DNA from: an uncultured Collinsella sp.
GTDB lineage: Bacteria > Actinomycetota > Coriobacteriia > Coriobacteriales > Coriobacteriaceae
Length of the DNA stretch: 17,965 nt
Reading direction: 5' to 3'
NCBI GenBank assembly: GCA_959596505.1
Contig: CAUFWM010000030.1
Span: 1-17,965 of the forward strand
Position numbers and translations under genes: made by a program. The notes beneath the pieces were generated by a model. The model was not told where the DNA came from, did not search any database, and was given only the letters and a program-made list of their open reading frames with translations. Positions 1-6,153 of the stretch are shown here, in pieces (position 1 is the stretch's first letter; each line of letters starts with the position of its first letter).

Positions 1-2
1 CC

Positions 3-59
3 GCTATGGACCGCTATCAGCACCTGCTGAAGCTCAAGACGGTGTACAACGAGGCCTAG
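3..59 (+). CDS. C-terminal tail of an unrecognised protein (5' partial)
   Basis: One frame is open from the left edge and ends in TAG at 57-59, giving the tail AMDRYQHLLKLKTVYNEA. The gene start lies outside the window. Eighteen residues are too few to name a family. The long palindrome that begins 11 bases after the stop would make a reasonable transcription terminator for this gene, which slightly supports it being real. It could also be a chance open frame. Confidence 0.35.
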   Translation, partial: AMDRYQHLLKLKTVYNEA

Positions 60-69
60 GTCTCCCACC

Positions 70-131
70 GCAGGATCTGAGGGCTAACCTTCGCGGACGT
101 CCTCGGACATGAAAGAACCCCCGCTGCGCAC
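70..131. repeat. Left arm of a long palindrome split by the IS
   Basis: These 62 bases match the reverse complement of 1587-1646 almost throughout: GCAGGATCTGAGGGCT, then ACCTTCGCGGAC, then GAAAGAACCCCCGC are shared in order, with small mismatched loops between them. Removing the IS and one copy of its target duplication restores a ~125-nt palindrome whose tip is CGCAC-TAC-GTGCG. The similarity stops sharply outside the two arms. The inner part (CCCCCGC / GCGGGGG followed by TTCTTTC) resembles a strong hairpin terminator for the gene ending at 59. Confidence 0.85.
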
Positions 132-134
132 TAC

Positions 135-158
135 TGAACTGCCTCCCATTTCTTGGAC
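135..158 (+). repeat. IS left terminal inverted repeat (IRL)
   Basis: TGAACTGCCTCCCATTTCTT continues with GGAC. It pairs with the reverse complement of 1560-1583 at about 21 of 24 positions. Its inner part also forms the 5' arm of the hairpin at 141-174. Confidence 0.92.
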
Positions 159-180
159 ACAAGAAATGGGAGGCTTTTTT
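141..180 (+). terminator. IS leader hairpin: terminator-like, hides the orfA ribosome site
   Basis: Positions 141-155 and 160-174 form a perfect 15-bp stem with loop GACA, followed by six T residues at 175-180 that run directly into the orfA start codon at 181. The orfA Shine-Dalgarno GGGAGG (168-173) lies inside the 3' arm. A transcript entering from outside would either stop here or carry a masked ribosome site. Such protection against outside transcription is known for several insertion sequences. A transcript starting inside the 5' arm would not form the stem. Confidence 0.85.
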
Positions 181-696
181 ATGGCTGGAAACGCTTTGTA
201 CGACGTCGGGATGAGGCTGCGAGCGGCAGAGCTGCACGACGAGGGGCACGGCCGCGCGGCGATCGCGGCCCTTCTCGGGATGCCGGAGGAAACCGTGAGA
301 GAATGGCTGTGCACCTACAGGTCTGCTGGTATCGAGGTTCTGGCCATGATGGGAAAGAAACACACCGCCTATTCGTTCGAGACGAAGCTGGCCGCCGTCA
401 GGGCGGTCGTCGACGAGGGCATGACGAAGCCCGAGGCCATGGAGAAGTTCGGGATAGCCTCGCCAAGCCCTTTCAAGAAATGGCTGAAGGCCTACAGGGA
501 GGAGGGGCCGGAGGCGCTCAGGCCAAAGCCCAGGGGGAGGCCGAGGGGGTCCGGCTCCCCGTCCGGGGAGACGACGCGCGAGCAAGAGCTCGAGCGCAGG
601 ATCAAGAGGCTCGAGGCGGAGAACGCCTACCTAAAAAAATCGATCGCCCTGAAGGCGGAGAAACGCTCTCGAACGGCGAGAAGGCCGCGGTCGTGA
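181..696 (+). CDS. IS3-family OrfA (helix-turn-helix protein, upstream half of transposase)
   Basis: This is a 171-residue protein. It has two helix-turn-helix-like segments (about residues 10-48, with EETVREWLCTYR, and 66-105, with KPEAMEKFGIAS), then a basic linker (RPKPRGRPRG). A leucine-zipper-like helix follows near 134-155 (ELERRIKRLEAENAYLKK). This is the DNA-binding and multimerisation part of IS3-type transposases, which recognises the terminal repeats. The ATG at 181 was chosen because GGGAGG sits 7 bases upstream. An in-frame ATG at 109 lies outside the IS and has no good ribosome site. The A7 slippery run falls inside the zipper, so most ribosomes make OrfA and a minority shift to the 454-residue OrfAB fusion. 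Confidence 0.9.
   Translation: MAGNALYDVGMRLRAAELHDEGHGRAAIAALLGMPEETVREWLCTYRSAGIEVLAMMGKKHTAYSFETKLAAVRAVVDEGMTKPEAMEKFGIASPSPFKKWLKAYREEGPEALRPKPRGRPRGSGSPSGETTREQELERRIKRLEAENAYLKKSIALKAEKRSRTARRPRS
633..639 (+). promoter_or_regulatory. Programmed -1 frameshift site (A AAA AAA)
   Basis: Seven A residues lie in the orfA codons CTA AAA AAA. Slipping back one base moves ribosomes into the orfB frame and joins ...AYLKK to IDRPEGGETL... The position in the zipper just before the orfA/orfB overlap is typical of IS3-family elements. I did not identify a downstream stimulatory structure. Confidence 0.85.
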
Positions 697-1544
697 GCGG
701 GCTTTCAGGGCAATACCCCCTCGCCGACCTGCTCGAGTGCGCCGGCCTGGCGAGGTCGAGCTACTACTACGCGCTGTCGCACCCGAAGGCTCCCACCAGG
801 CCCGAGCTCTGGGAGGCCGCCGCCGAGATATTCTCGCGCACCGCCAACGGGTGCGGCCACAGGCAGATCGCCATGTGCCTGCGCGCCGAACAGGGCGTGC
901 GCATAGCCGACAAGACGACGCTGAAGATGATGCGCGAGATGGGCATCAGCTGCGGGATCCGCCGCGAGACCGACTACCACAGGTACAACTCGTACAGGGG
1001 CAAGGTCGGAAAGACCTTCGAGAACGTCATCGGCAGGGACTTCGCCGCCGACGGGCCGTGGGAGAAGATGGGCACCGACGTCACCGAGTTCAAGCAGCCC
1101 TGGGGCAAGGCCTACTTCGCGCCGGTCTACGATTTCGGCAGCAAGGAGATCGTCGCCTGGTCCACGTCGCTGCATCCCAACATGGCCCAGCAGCACGAGC
1201 TGCTCGACCAGCTCGTGTCCAAGATGCCCGAGGGCTCCAGGCCGGTCCTGCACTCGGACATGGGCTGGCAGTACCAGCAGGCCGGGTGGTGCAAGCGGCT
1301 GGAGGAGGCCGGCGTGGTGCAGGGCATGTCCTGGAAGGGCAACTGCATCGACAACGGCGCGACGGAGCAGGTGTTCGGCCATATGAAGGACGAGTTCTTT
1401 CGCGGAAGAAAATGGCCTTGCTTCGAAGACTTCAAGAGAGACCTGGACGAATACATCATCCATTGGAACACGAGAAGGAGGCAGGTTAAACTGAAGGGAC
1501 TGACCCCGGAGGAATTCCGGAATCAGTCCCTATGTGCGGCGTAG
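693..1544 (+). CDS. IS3-family OrfB (DDE transposase catalytic domain)
   Basis: This is the catalytic half of the transposase. It is usually made as an OrfAB fusion by -1 slippage at 633-639. GTG at 693 overlaps the orfA stop (GTGA) and could allow weak independent starts, giving 283 residues. An HTH_21-like segment (NGCGHRQIAMCL...RIADKTTLKMMREMGI) precedes an integrase core (rve). The catalytic residues are present: Asp in GTDVTEF, Asp in LHSDMGWQYQ, and Glu in NGATEQVFGHMKDE, about 35 residues after the second Asp. The C-terminal IIHWNTRRRQVKLKGLTPEEFR is characteristic of the IS150 group. The fusion catalyses strand cleavage and transfer at the terminal repeats. The frame is intact and ends 16 bases before the right repeat. 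Confidence 0.92.
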   Translation: MSGLSGQYPLADLLECAGLARSSYYYALSHPKAPTRPELWEAAAEIFSRTANGCGHRQIAMCLRAEQGVRIADKTTLKMMREMGISCGIRRETDYHRYNSYRGKVGKTFENVIGRDFAADGPWEKMGTDVTEFKQPWGKAYFAPVYDFGSKEIVAWSTSLHPNMAQQHELLDQLVSKMPEGSRPVLHSDMGWQYQQAGWCKRLEEAGVVQGMSWKGNCIDNGATEQVFGHMKDEFFRGRKWPCFEDFKRDLDEYIIHWNTRRRQVKLKGLTPEEFRNQSLCAA

Positions 1545-1559
1545 GCCGCTTATTAGCCC

Positions 1560-1583
1560 GTCCAAGAATTGGGGCGCAGTTCA
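1560..1583 (-). repeat. IS right terminal inverted repeat (IRR)
   Basis: The reverse complement begins TGAACTGCGCCCCAATTCTT and matches the left repeat apart from a few bases near the middle. The TAC target copy follows at 1584-1586. Confidence 0.92.
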
Positions 1584-1586
1584 TAC

Positions 1587-1646
1587 GTGCGGCGGGGGTT
1601 CTTTCGTCCTGCGGAGTGTCCGCGAAGGTCAGCCCTCAGATCCTGC
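1587..1646. repeat. Right arm of the long palindrome split by the IS
   Basis: This is the reverse complement of 70-131 with minor differences. It starts GTGCGGCGGGGGTTCTTTC and ends CCCTCAGATCCTGC. Together with the left arm and one TAC it would form a single long hairpin if the IS were absent. Confidence 0.85.
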
Positions 1647-1689
1647 TACGACTACGTCCTCGGATTGTGGGGCTGAATGAGGGACGTGG

Positions 1690-1931
1690 TTGGCGGGGCC
1701 TTTTGTCCCGGTCGCTGTTTCGCGGCTTTGCCGCGAAACCACGCGCCACTTTGGGCATGGAGGGCTAGCTGATTGTGGCCTTCTGCTGTCCCAGTGCTGT
1801 TTCGCGCTTTGCGCGAAACATCGCAGCACTTTGGGCATAGTGGGGGAGTTGGTTGTCGCCGCCTTCTATCCCCTTGCTGTTTCGCGCCTTTGGCGCGAAA
1901 GGCGCAGTACTTTGGGCGTGGGGGCTGGCTT
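1690..1931. repeat. Three tandem ~80-bp repeats, each with a TTTCGCG hairpin
   Basis: Three units follow head to tail with spacings of 82 and 80 bases. Each unit has GCTGTTTCGCG, a short CTTTG-type loop, CGCGAAA, then CACTTTGGGC (third copy TACTTTGGGC) and a G-rich stretch, and units 2 and 3 also have a GCC..CTTCT segment ahead of the hairpin. The hairpins are at 1718-1738, 1800-1818 and 1880-1900. Their stems vary by compensating changes (CGCGGC/GCCGCG, CGCGC/GCGCG, CGCGCC/GGCGCG), so pairing is conserved although bases are not. No convincing gene lies here: the open frames overlap on both strands and merely repeat the unit. The block fills the gap between the IS and the 3' end of the ATPase gene. 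Confidence 0.85.
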
Positions 1932-1946
1932 GCGGACTCAGATGAC

Positions 1947-3308
1947 CTAGAGAGATATGGGTGCAAACGAGAAATCGTTGTTGGGGTCGTCCTTTTCCAT
2001 AAACTCATCGAGACAGAATGTCATATAGATTGGAACGTAAAGGATCTTGCCCTCTTTGCAAAGGTTTTCGTGGCTCAGCACAACGGCCTCGGGAATTTTG
2101 TACTCGCCCACACTCATCAAACGGTCGAGGGCTGCATGTGCTCGAACTTTCTTGCCCGATTTGACTTCGATTGGGACAACATGTCCTCGGGCGCCTTCGA
2201 TTACAAAGTCGACTTCACCGACCTCACGCGTTTGGTAGTACCACGTATCTGCTCCGAGGGCAACGAGTTCCTGTGCGACCACGTTCTCATAGAGGCCGCC
2301 GAGGTTGGGAGTTTTCATGTCAAGGTAGACGGCGCGTGCCGTGCTGCCGGGATACCGCGATGCGAGCATACCTGTATCGGACTCGTATAGTTTAAAGGCC
2401 GTCGTTTTCTCCGTCCTCTTGAGAGGACTTCGTGCCTCCGTCACCTGGGGGACCATCAATCCAACGCCTGCGTTCACCAGCCATAGGAAATCCTGCTCGT
2501 ATTTTTGAAGACGAGCTCCCTCGCCTAGAGACGAGACGATAAAGCGATGGGACTCCGCCTCAAGCTGAACGGGAATTTGCTCGAAAATGGAGCGAACGTT
2601 AAACGCTCGAGTCGATGCATATTTAGAGATATCGCTTTTGTACTGATCGACTAGCTGAATTTGAAGCTCACGCGTTCTCACGAGCGAATAGCCCGAATCG
2701 ATATAGTTCTGAACGACCTCCGGCATGCCGCCGCAAACGATATAGGCTCTAAAGTTTTTGAGCATCGCCTCATGAATATAGTTTTCGACGGGACGTCTCT
2801 CGACAAGGCGGCTGCGAATATCTGCAAGCACATTTTCGCTGACGCTGTTTGCCCAACAAAACTCTTCAAAATCCATCGGCCGCATAACAATGTGCTCGAC
2901 ATACCCTACCGGAAAAGAAGAGATCCCCTTAAACTCAGTCCCAAGCATAGACCCCGAGAAGACATAGCTAAAGCGTCCGTTCTCGACCAGCGCCTTCATA
3001 AGTGTAACGATCTGCGGATACTCCTGAATCTCATCGACGAAGATAAGCGTGTCTCCTTCAACAAGCGGTGCATCCGCAAGAAGGGCCACACGGTTGATGA
3101 AGTCAATGGAGTTCTTAGCGCCAACAAGTACGTCTCTTGCCTCGGCATCAAGTAGCAGATTGACCTCATAATACGAAGCGTAGTTGCTCTTTCCAAACGC
3201 GCGAATCGCATAGCTCTTGCCAATCTGACGCGCACCGGTAACAAGCAGGGCCTTATGGGAGTTATTCTTCCAGCTCAAAAGCCTATCAGTGACCTTGCGG
3301 CGTAGCAT
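1947..3308 (-). CDS. AAA_14 / DUF4143 family ATPase
   Basis: This is a 453-residue protein, typical in length for the family (AAA_14 N-terminal plus DUF4143 C-terminal). Walker A is GARQIGKS (25-32), Walker B is LIFVDE (88-93), and a sensor-1-like SGS lies at 118-120. The C-terminal part has GEVDFVIE (364-371) and PIEVKSG (379-385), the spacing of a PD-(D/E)XK nuclease-like fold. The exact role of these proteins is not established. They are common, patchily distributed accessory genes of gut bacteria, and substrate or defence roles have only been guessed. There is no signal peptide or membrane segment, so it should be cytosolic. ATG at 3308 is preceded by GAGGTG five bases upstream. Codons are visibly more AT-rich than in the neighbouring genes, which suggests transfer. 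It is a lone gene with iterons directly upstream. Confidence 0.9.
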   Translation of the reverse strand: MLRRKVTDRLLSWKNNSHKALLVTGARQIGKSYAIRAFGKSNYASYYEVNLLLDAEARDVLVGAKNSIDFINRVALLADAPLVEGDTLIFVDEIQEYPQIVTLMKALVENGRFSYVFSGSMLGTEFKGISSFPVGYVEHIVMRPMDFEEFCWANSVSENVLADIRSRLVERRPVENYIHEAMLKNFRAYIVCGGMPEVVQNYIDSGYSLVRTRELQIQLVDQYKSDISKYASTRAFNVRSIFEQIPVQLEAESHRFIVSSLGEGARLQKYEQDFLWLVNAGVGLMVPQVTEARSPLKRTEKTTAFKLYESDTGMLASRYPGSTARAVYLDMKTPNLGGLYENVVAQELVALGADTWYYQTREVGEVDFVIEGARGHVVPIEVKSGKKVRAHAALDRLMSVGEYKIPEAVVLSHENLCKEGKILYVPIYMTFCLDEFMEKDDPNNDFSFAPISL

Positions 3309-3325
3309 TAAAACACCTCATTGAC

Positions 3326-3409
3326 AAAAATTGGCAAACAGATTTGCCCCTAATCATACAAAAATTGACAAATAGATTTGACCAAAATCATACAAAAATT
3401 GGCAAATAG
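3326..3409. repeat. 34-bp direct repeats (iterons) upstream of the ATPase gene
   Basis: Two full 34-bp units (3326-3359 and 3360-3393) and a partial third (3394-3409) share AAAAATTGRCAAAYAG and, in the full units, GATTTG..CC and AATCATAC. The first unit contains the palindrome GGCAAA-CAGA-TTTGCC. The array starts 18 bases upstream of the ATPase start codon and covers where its promoter should be. TATGAT, as read on the minus strand in two of the units, could act as a -10 element. An operator array for autoregulation is one explanation. I know of no described regulator for it. Confidence 0.8.
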
Positions 3410-3415
3410 CAAAGC

Positions 3416-3634
3416 TCACTTAGGCCTCAAAGCCAGCGAGCCAGCACGGTACTTTGCGAAAAGGCTGGCGGCGCCGTTGTTGAGGGTGGCCAGGTTGACA
3501 GTGGCGCCGTTAGCGTTCTCGGCTGCTTGGGCGCGCAGGAGCGAAAGGGCGTCGGCAGCGTTCATGCAGAAGCCGACGGTAAAGTTCCATACTGCGAACT
3601 CGCAGTCGCTTGCCGCGGGGTGAAGCGCGATCGG
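3416..3634 (-). pseudogene. Unrecognised gene remnant
   Basis: On the minus strand an open frame ending at TGA (3416-3418) reads ...ASDCEFAVWNFTVGFCMNAADALSLLRA... and NGATVNLATLNNGAASLFAKY. Its GC-rich codons look like those of the core genes and unlike the adjacent ATPase. The frame is closed upstream by a stop near 3635 and has no start codon there. The only internal ATG (3565) has no ribosome site and would give just 49 residues. It is therefore probably the 3' end of a gene whose front was lost, perhaps when the ATPase segment arrived. I do not recognise the family, and a chance open frame remains possible. Confidence 0.35.
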
Positions 3635-3635
3635 C

Positions 3636-4000
3636 TATCCCTTATGCTGGATGAAAAGCCCCATGTTTTTGCAGGGGTGCATACTCGTCAAATTAATGTA
3701 TAGAATCGCGTATAGTGCGAGTAAGATATTGCGCTGTCCGTTTTGTGTTTAGCAAAGATATAGTTTGCATAATCTGGTCTAATCCCTGCTCTATTTAAAT
3801 AAAGTTGCACGTAAATGGCGTAGATATGCCTGAACTGGGCTTCTTTACGCTGAGCGGGTAAAATCGACCGTTCGCCGCTTAGGTATTTTCAAAATGAATA
3901 AAATGAGCGATAAAGAGAATATAAACCTTAATAAACTCGCGTATCGCACGGACGCGGGTTATTAATGGGTTGTAGGCCTTTTACAGAAAGGATTCCAGCA
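3636..4000 (+). promoter_or_regulatory. AT-rich leader and promoter region of arcC
   Basis: This ~365-bp stretch without a gene is clearly more AT-rich than its surroundings. A promoter candidate is TTGTGT (3743-3748) with CATAAT (3768-3773), though its 19-base spacing is long. TCGCGTAT occurs twice (3708 and 3939 areas), and the second copy lies in a short GC-rich block about 60 bases before the gene. I recognise no riboswitch class. The long leader suggests that carbamate kinase expression is regulated, but no regulator can be named from the sequence. Confidence 0.35.
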
Positions 4001-4963
4001 ATGTCTAAGCCTCTTGGCAAGCCCGATCGTATTGTCGTCGCCCTCGGCGGCAACGCCCTCGGCAACAACCCCGTCGAGCAGATCGAGGCCGTGAGCAACA
4101 CCGCCCACGCTCTCCTCGGTCTCATCGAGCAGGGCAACGAGATCATCATCACCCACGGCAACGGCCCGCAGGTCGGCATGATCCAGAACGCCTTCGCCGC
4201 TGCCCACGATGCCATCGGTACCCCCGAGATGCCGCTGCCCGAGTGCGGCGCCATGTCCCAGGGCTACATTGGTTATCACCTGCAGCAGGGCATCGGCCGC
4301 GAGATGCACAAGCGCTATAAGCGTTGGCACGCCGCCACCGTCGTCACCCAGATCGAGTGCGACCCGGATGATCCCGCGTTCAAGAACCCGACTAAGCCGA
4401 TCGGCCCCTTCTACACCGAGGAGCAGGCCAAGGAGTTCATGGCCGAGGATCCCTCCAAGGTCTTCGTCGAGGATTCCGGCCGCGGCTGGCGTCGCGTCGT
4501 CGCTTCCCCCGATCCCAAGAAGATCGTCGAGGCTGACTCCATCCTCAACCTGCTCGACAACGAGTTCATCGTCATCGCCTGCGGTGGCGGCGGCATCCCC
4601 GTCGTCCGCGACTACGAGAACAAGGGCTGCTACAAGGGCGTTCCCGCCGTCATCGACAAGGACCTGGGCGGCGAGCTGCTGGCCGAGGACTGCGACGCCG
4701 ACGTCCTGTTCCTGCTGACCGCCGTCGAGCATGTCGCCATCAACTTCGGCAAGCCCGACCAGGAGGAGCTCGAGGACCTCACCGCCGACGAGGCCGAGCG
4801 CCTGGCCGACGAGGGCCAGTTCGGCAAGGGCTCCATGGAGCCCAAGGTTCGCGCCGCCATCAAGTTCGCCCGTTCCCGCAAGGGCCGCACCTGCATCATC
4901 GGCGCCCTGGACAAGGCCGCCGAGACCATGGCCGGCCTCTCCGGTACCCGCATCCACGAGTAG
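4001..4963 (+). CDS. arcC: Carbamate kinase
   Basis: This is a cytosolic amino-acid kinase-fold enzyme that transfers phosphate between carbamoyl phosphate and ADP to give ATP, CO2 and ammonia. It is the last step of arginine deiminase, agmatine and some purine or ureide fermentations. The 320-residue length matches the family. Visible motifs are ALGGNAL (14-20), THGNGPQVG (51-59), ACGGGGIPV (193-201), IDKDL (218-222) and GSMEPKV (277-283), which cover substrate and nucleotide binding. ATG at 4001 follows AGAAAGGA. An in-frame upstream start at 3965 has no comparable ribosome site. No arginine deiminase or carbamoyltransferase gene is adjacent, so the source of carbamoyl phosphate is not shown here. 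A strong terminator follows, so it is probably monocistronic. Confidence 0.95.
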   Translation: MSKPLGKPDRIVVALGGNALGNNPVEQIEAVSNTAHALLGLIEQGNEIIITHGNGPQVGMIQNAFAAAHDAIGTPEMPLPECGAMSQGYIGYHLQQGIGREMHKRYKRWHAATVVTQIECDPDDPAFKNPTKPIGPFYTEEQAKEFMAEDPSKVFVEDSGRGWRRVVASPDPKKIVEADSILNLLDNEFIVIACGGGGIPVVRDYENKGCYKGVPAVIDKDLGGELLAEDCDADVLFLLTAVEHVAINFGKPDQEELEDLTADEAERLADEGQFGKGSMEPKVRAAIKFARSRKGRTCIIGALDKAAETMAGLSGTRIHE

Positions 4964-5029
4964 TCTCTACTCTGTTGCCTCTCTCGTGGGCGCCAGGCAA
5001 AGCGCCTACAAACTAGCCTCTCTTCATGA

Positions 5030-5061
5030 GCCCCGCAGTCCGCTCCGACTGCGGGGCTTTT
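5030..5061 (+). terminator. Rho-independent terminator of arcC
   Basis: GCCCCGCAGTC and GACTGCGGGGC form a perfect 11-bp stem around the loop CGCTCC, followed by TTTT and further T-rich sequence. It lies about 70 bases after the arcC stop. Confidence 0.88.
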
Positions 5062-5070
5062 GCTATTCAG

Positions 5071-5155
5071 CTAGTCATTAGGGACGTTCTTAAATGACTA
5101 GTCAAACAAGAGCGTCCCCAATGACCACTCATTTAAGTCTGTCCCCAATGACTAG
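5071..5155. repeat. REP-like inverted repeat, 34-bp arms
   Basis: The left arm (5071-5104, CTAGTCATTAGGGAC...) and the reverse complement of the right arm (5122-5155) agree at 28 of 34 positions, around a 17-base loop. The loop carries a further copy of GTCCCCAATGA, which also occurs in the right arm. The ...CATTGGGGACAGACTTAAATGA... style resembles dispersed palindromic elements associated with REP-type transposases. Its right end overlaps the last codons of the peptidase gene: the TAG stop (5152-5154) lies inside it. Confidence 0.8.
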
Positions 5156-6153
5156 TAGTAGGCCCACATGGCTTCGACTTCGTTAAGGACCTCTACGACG
5201 CCCCAGCGACGGGCGCTGCGGCTGGCCGAGTTGGGGTCGTAGACGCCAATCTGGTTGGCATCGTCGATGCCGTAGAGCACGATGTAGTGGCCTACGTTGG
5301 TAAACGTACCGGGGCGCACTGCGGCGATAACGGGCGCACCCGAGTGAAGTGCTTGGGTAATCGATTCACGATCGTTATAGAGCTGTGTTCCGTTGAGTCC
5401 CAGCTGCCACGCACCGCCTGTCATAAACGACCACTCGGTGGCACCAGTGGGGGCGTAGTTGCCGGCTTCGGCCAGCGCGCATATATCGACCGGCGTCTTA
5501 TCGGTGTGGCCGGTCTTAAAGATATAGACCATGGTGAGGCAAGTGGGACCGCAAGCGTTTTCGCGAATAGTGCCGCCGGCATAGGGCAGCTCCGACCATG
5601 CGGGGTCAATTTGGTAGATGTGGGGCATGGTGCCGGCACTCCACTGCGAGCGCGGGGTCGAAAAAGCAAATGAGTAGCCGGGCGCGACGGGAGCTTTAAG
5701 CAGCTTGTCCTCGGCAGTGGGCTCGAGACCGGCTGATCCGTGGGAGATACAGGATCCCAAAAACACAAAGACGAGGCAGGCGGCAATGGAGCAAAGCGCA
5801 AGGCGCAGGCGGCGGGCCGGAAGCGCGTGGCTTGTGAAATGCGACGCGGGGCGAGGGGCGGAATTGCCGCGATCGCGTTGAGGTCGCGAAAAGGAGCGCT
5901 TAACGTAGTAGTCGGTCTTACGGCGATCGTAGCGGCGTGGCTGCGATGTGTCGGTCTGGCGTTGGCGTGTGCTCGTACTCATGCGGTCTGACTGCTGCAC
6001 GGTACGGCTTTGTTGCCGCGAAGAAGCCCCGAGCTGCTCTTGGGGGCGCTGCGGGTTGTCGTTGTCGGAGGTGCTTCTGGGCGTTGGCGTGGTGCGGCCG
6101 GCAAGGCGCACGCTTTGTGGCCGTTGGTCGCCGTCATTGTATCCGTATGCCAT
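5152..6153 (-). CDS. Membrane-anchored C39-like cysteine peptidase domain protein
   Basis: The 333-residue protein has three parts. Residues 1-115 are hydrophilic and low-complexity, rich in Q, R, S, T and P (for example TSTRQRQTDTSQPRR), and are likely disordered. Residues 116-135 are one membrane helix (LRLALCSIAACLVFVFLG). Residues 177-333 form a Peptidase_C39_2-like domain. Catalytic candidates are Gln181 (YQIDPAW), Cys201 (NACGPTCL), His289 (VGHYIVLYG) and Asp306 (VYDPNS), in family order. The topology should place the peptidase outside the cell, with the long N-terminus in the cytoplasm. ATG at 6153 was chosen because AAGGTG lies about 6 bases upstream. The GTG at 6162 is inside that ribosome site. 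The gene is alone and divergent from the permease. Its substrate is unknown; a surface, peptide or cell-wall role is only an inference. Confidence 0.85.
   Translation of the reverse strand: MAYGYNDGDQRPQSVRLAGRTTPTPRSTSDNDNPQRPQEQLGASSRQQSRTVQQSDRMSTSTRQRQTDTSQPRRYDRRKTDYYVKRSFSRPQRDRGNSAPRPASHFTSHALPARRLRLALCSIAACLVFVFLGSCISHGSAGLEPTAEDKLLKAPVAPGYSFAFSTPRSQWSAGTMPHIYQIDPAWSELPYAGGTIRENACGPTCLTMVYIFKTGHTDKTPVDICALAEAGNYAPTGATEWSFMTGGAWQLGLNGTQLYNDRESITQALHSGAPVIAAVRPGTFTNVGHYIVLYGIDDANQIGVYDPNSASRSARRWGVVEVLNEVEAMWAYY

Larger units (their letters stand above)
135..1583 (+). mobile_element. Complete IS3-family (IS150-like) insertion sequence
   Basis: The element is about 1449 bp, is bounded by 24-bp imperfect inverted repeats starting TGAACTGC, and is flanked by a 3-bp direct repeat TAC (132-134 and 1584-1586). 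It carries overlapping orfA and orfB in the IS3-family arrangement, with a -1 slippery heptamer in the overlap. TG...CA ends, short target duplications and a DDE transposase with D-(spacing)-D-35-E geometry are standard for the family. The IS150-like assignment rests on the transposase motifs and end sequence, not on a database match. No internal stop or deletion is visible, so it may be active. It sits at the tip of a long palindrome, as some IS3-family elements (for example IS1397 in enterobacterial palindromic units) are known to do. Confidence 0.93.

Noticed and set aside
109..180. Upstream ATG (109) as the orfA start
   Set aside because: It lies outside the IS in the palindrome arm, would read through the terminator-like hairpin, and lacks a ribosome site. 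ATG 181 has GGGAGG at the right distance.
1629..2008. Overlapping minus-strand open frames in the tandem repeats
   Set aside because: They only translate the ~80-bp hairpin repeat, the unit lengths break the frame between copies, and no ribosome site is present.
3326..3409. CRISPR-like array
   Set aside because: The 34-bp units are contiguous, with no unique spacers and no cas genes.
3326..3409. Plasmid-type replication origin
   Set aside because: Iterons are present but there is no replication initiator gene or DnaA-box cluster nearby. An operator array fits better.
3962..4957. Minus-strand open frame of 331 codons across arcC
   Set aside because: It is a mirror of carbamate kinase codon bias, with no domain motifs and no ribosome site.
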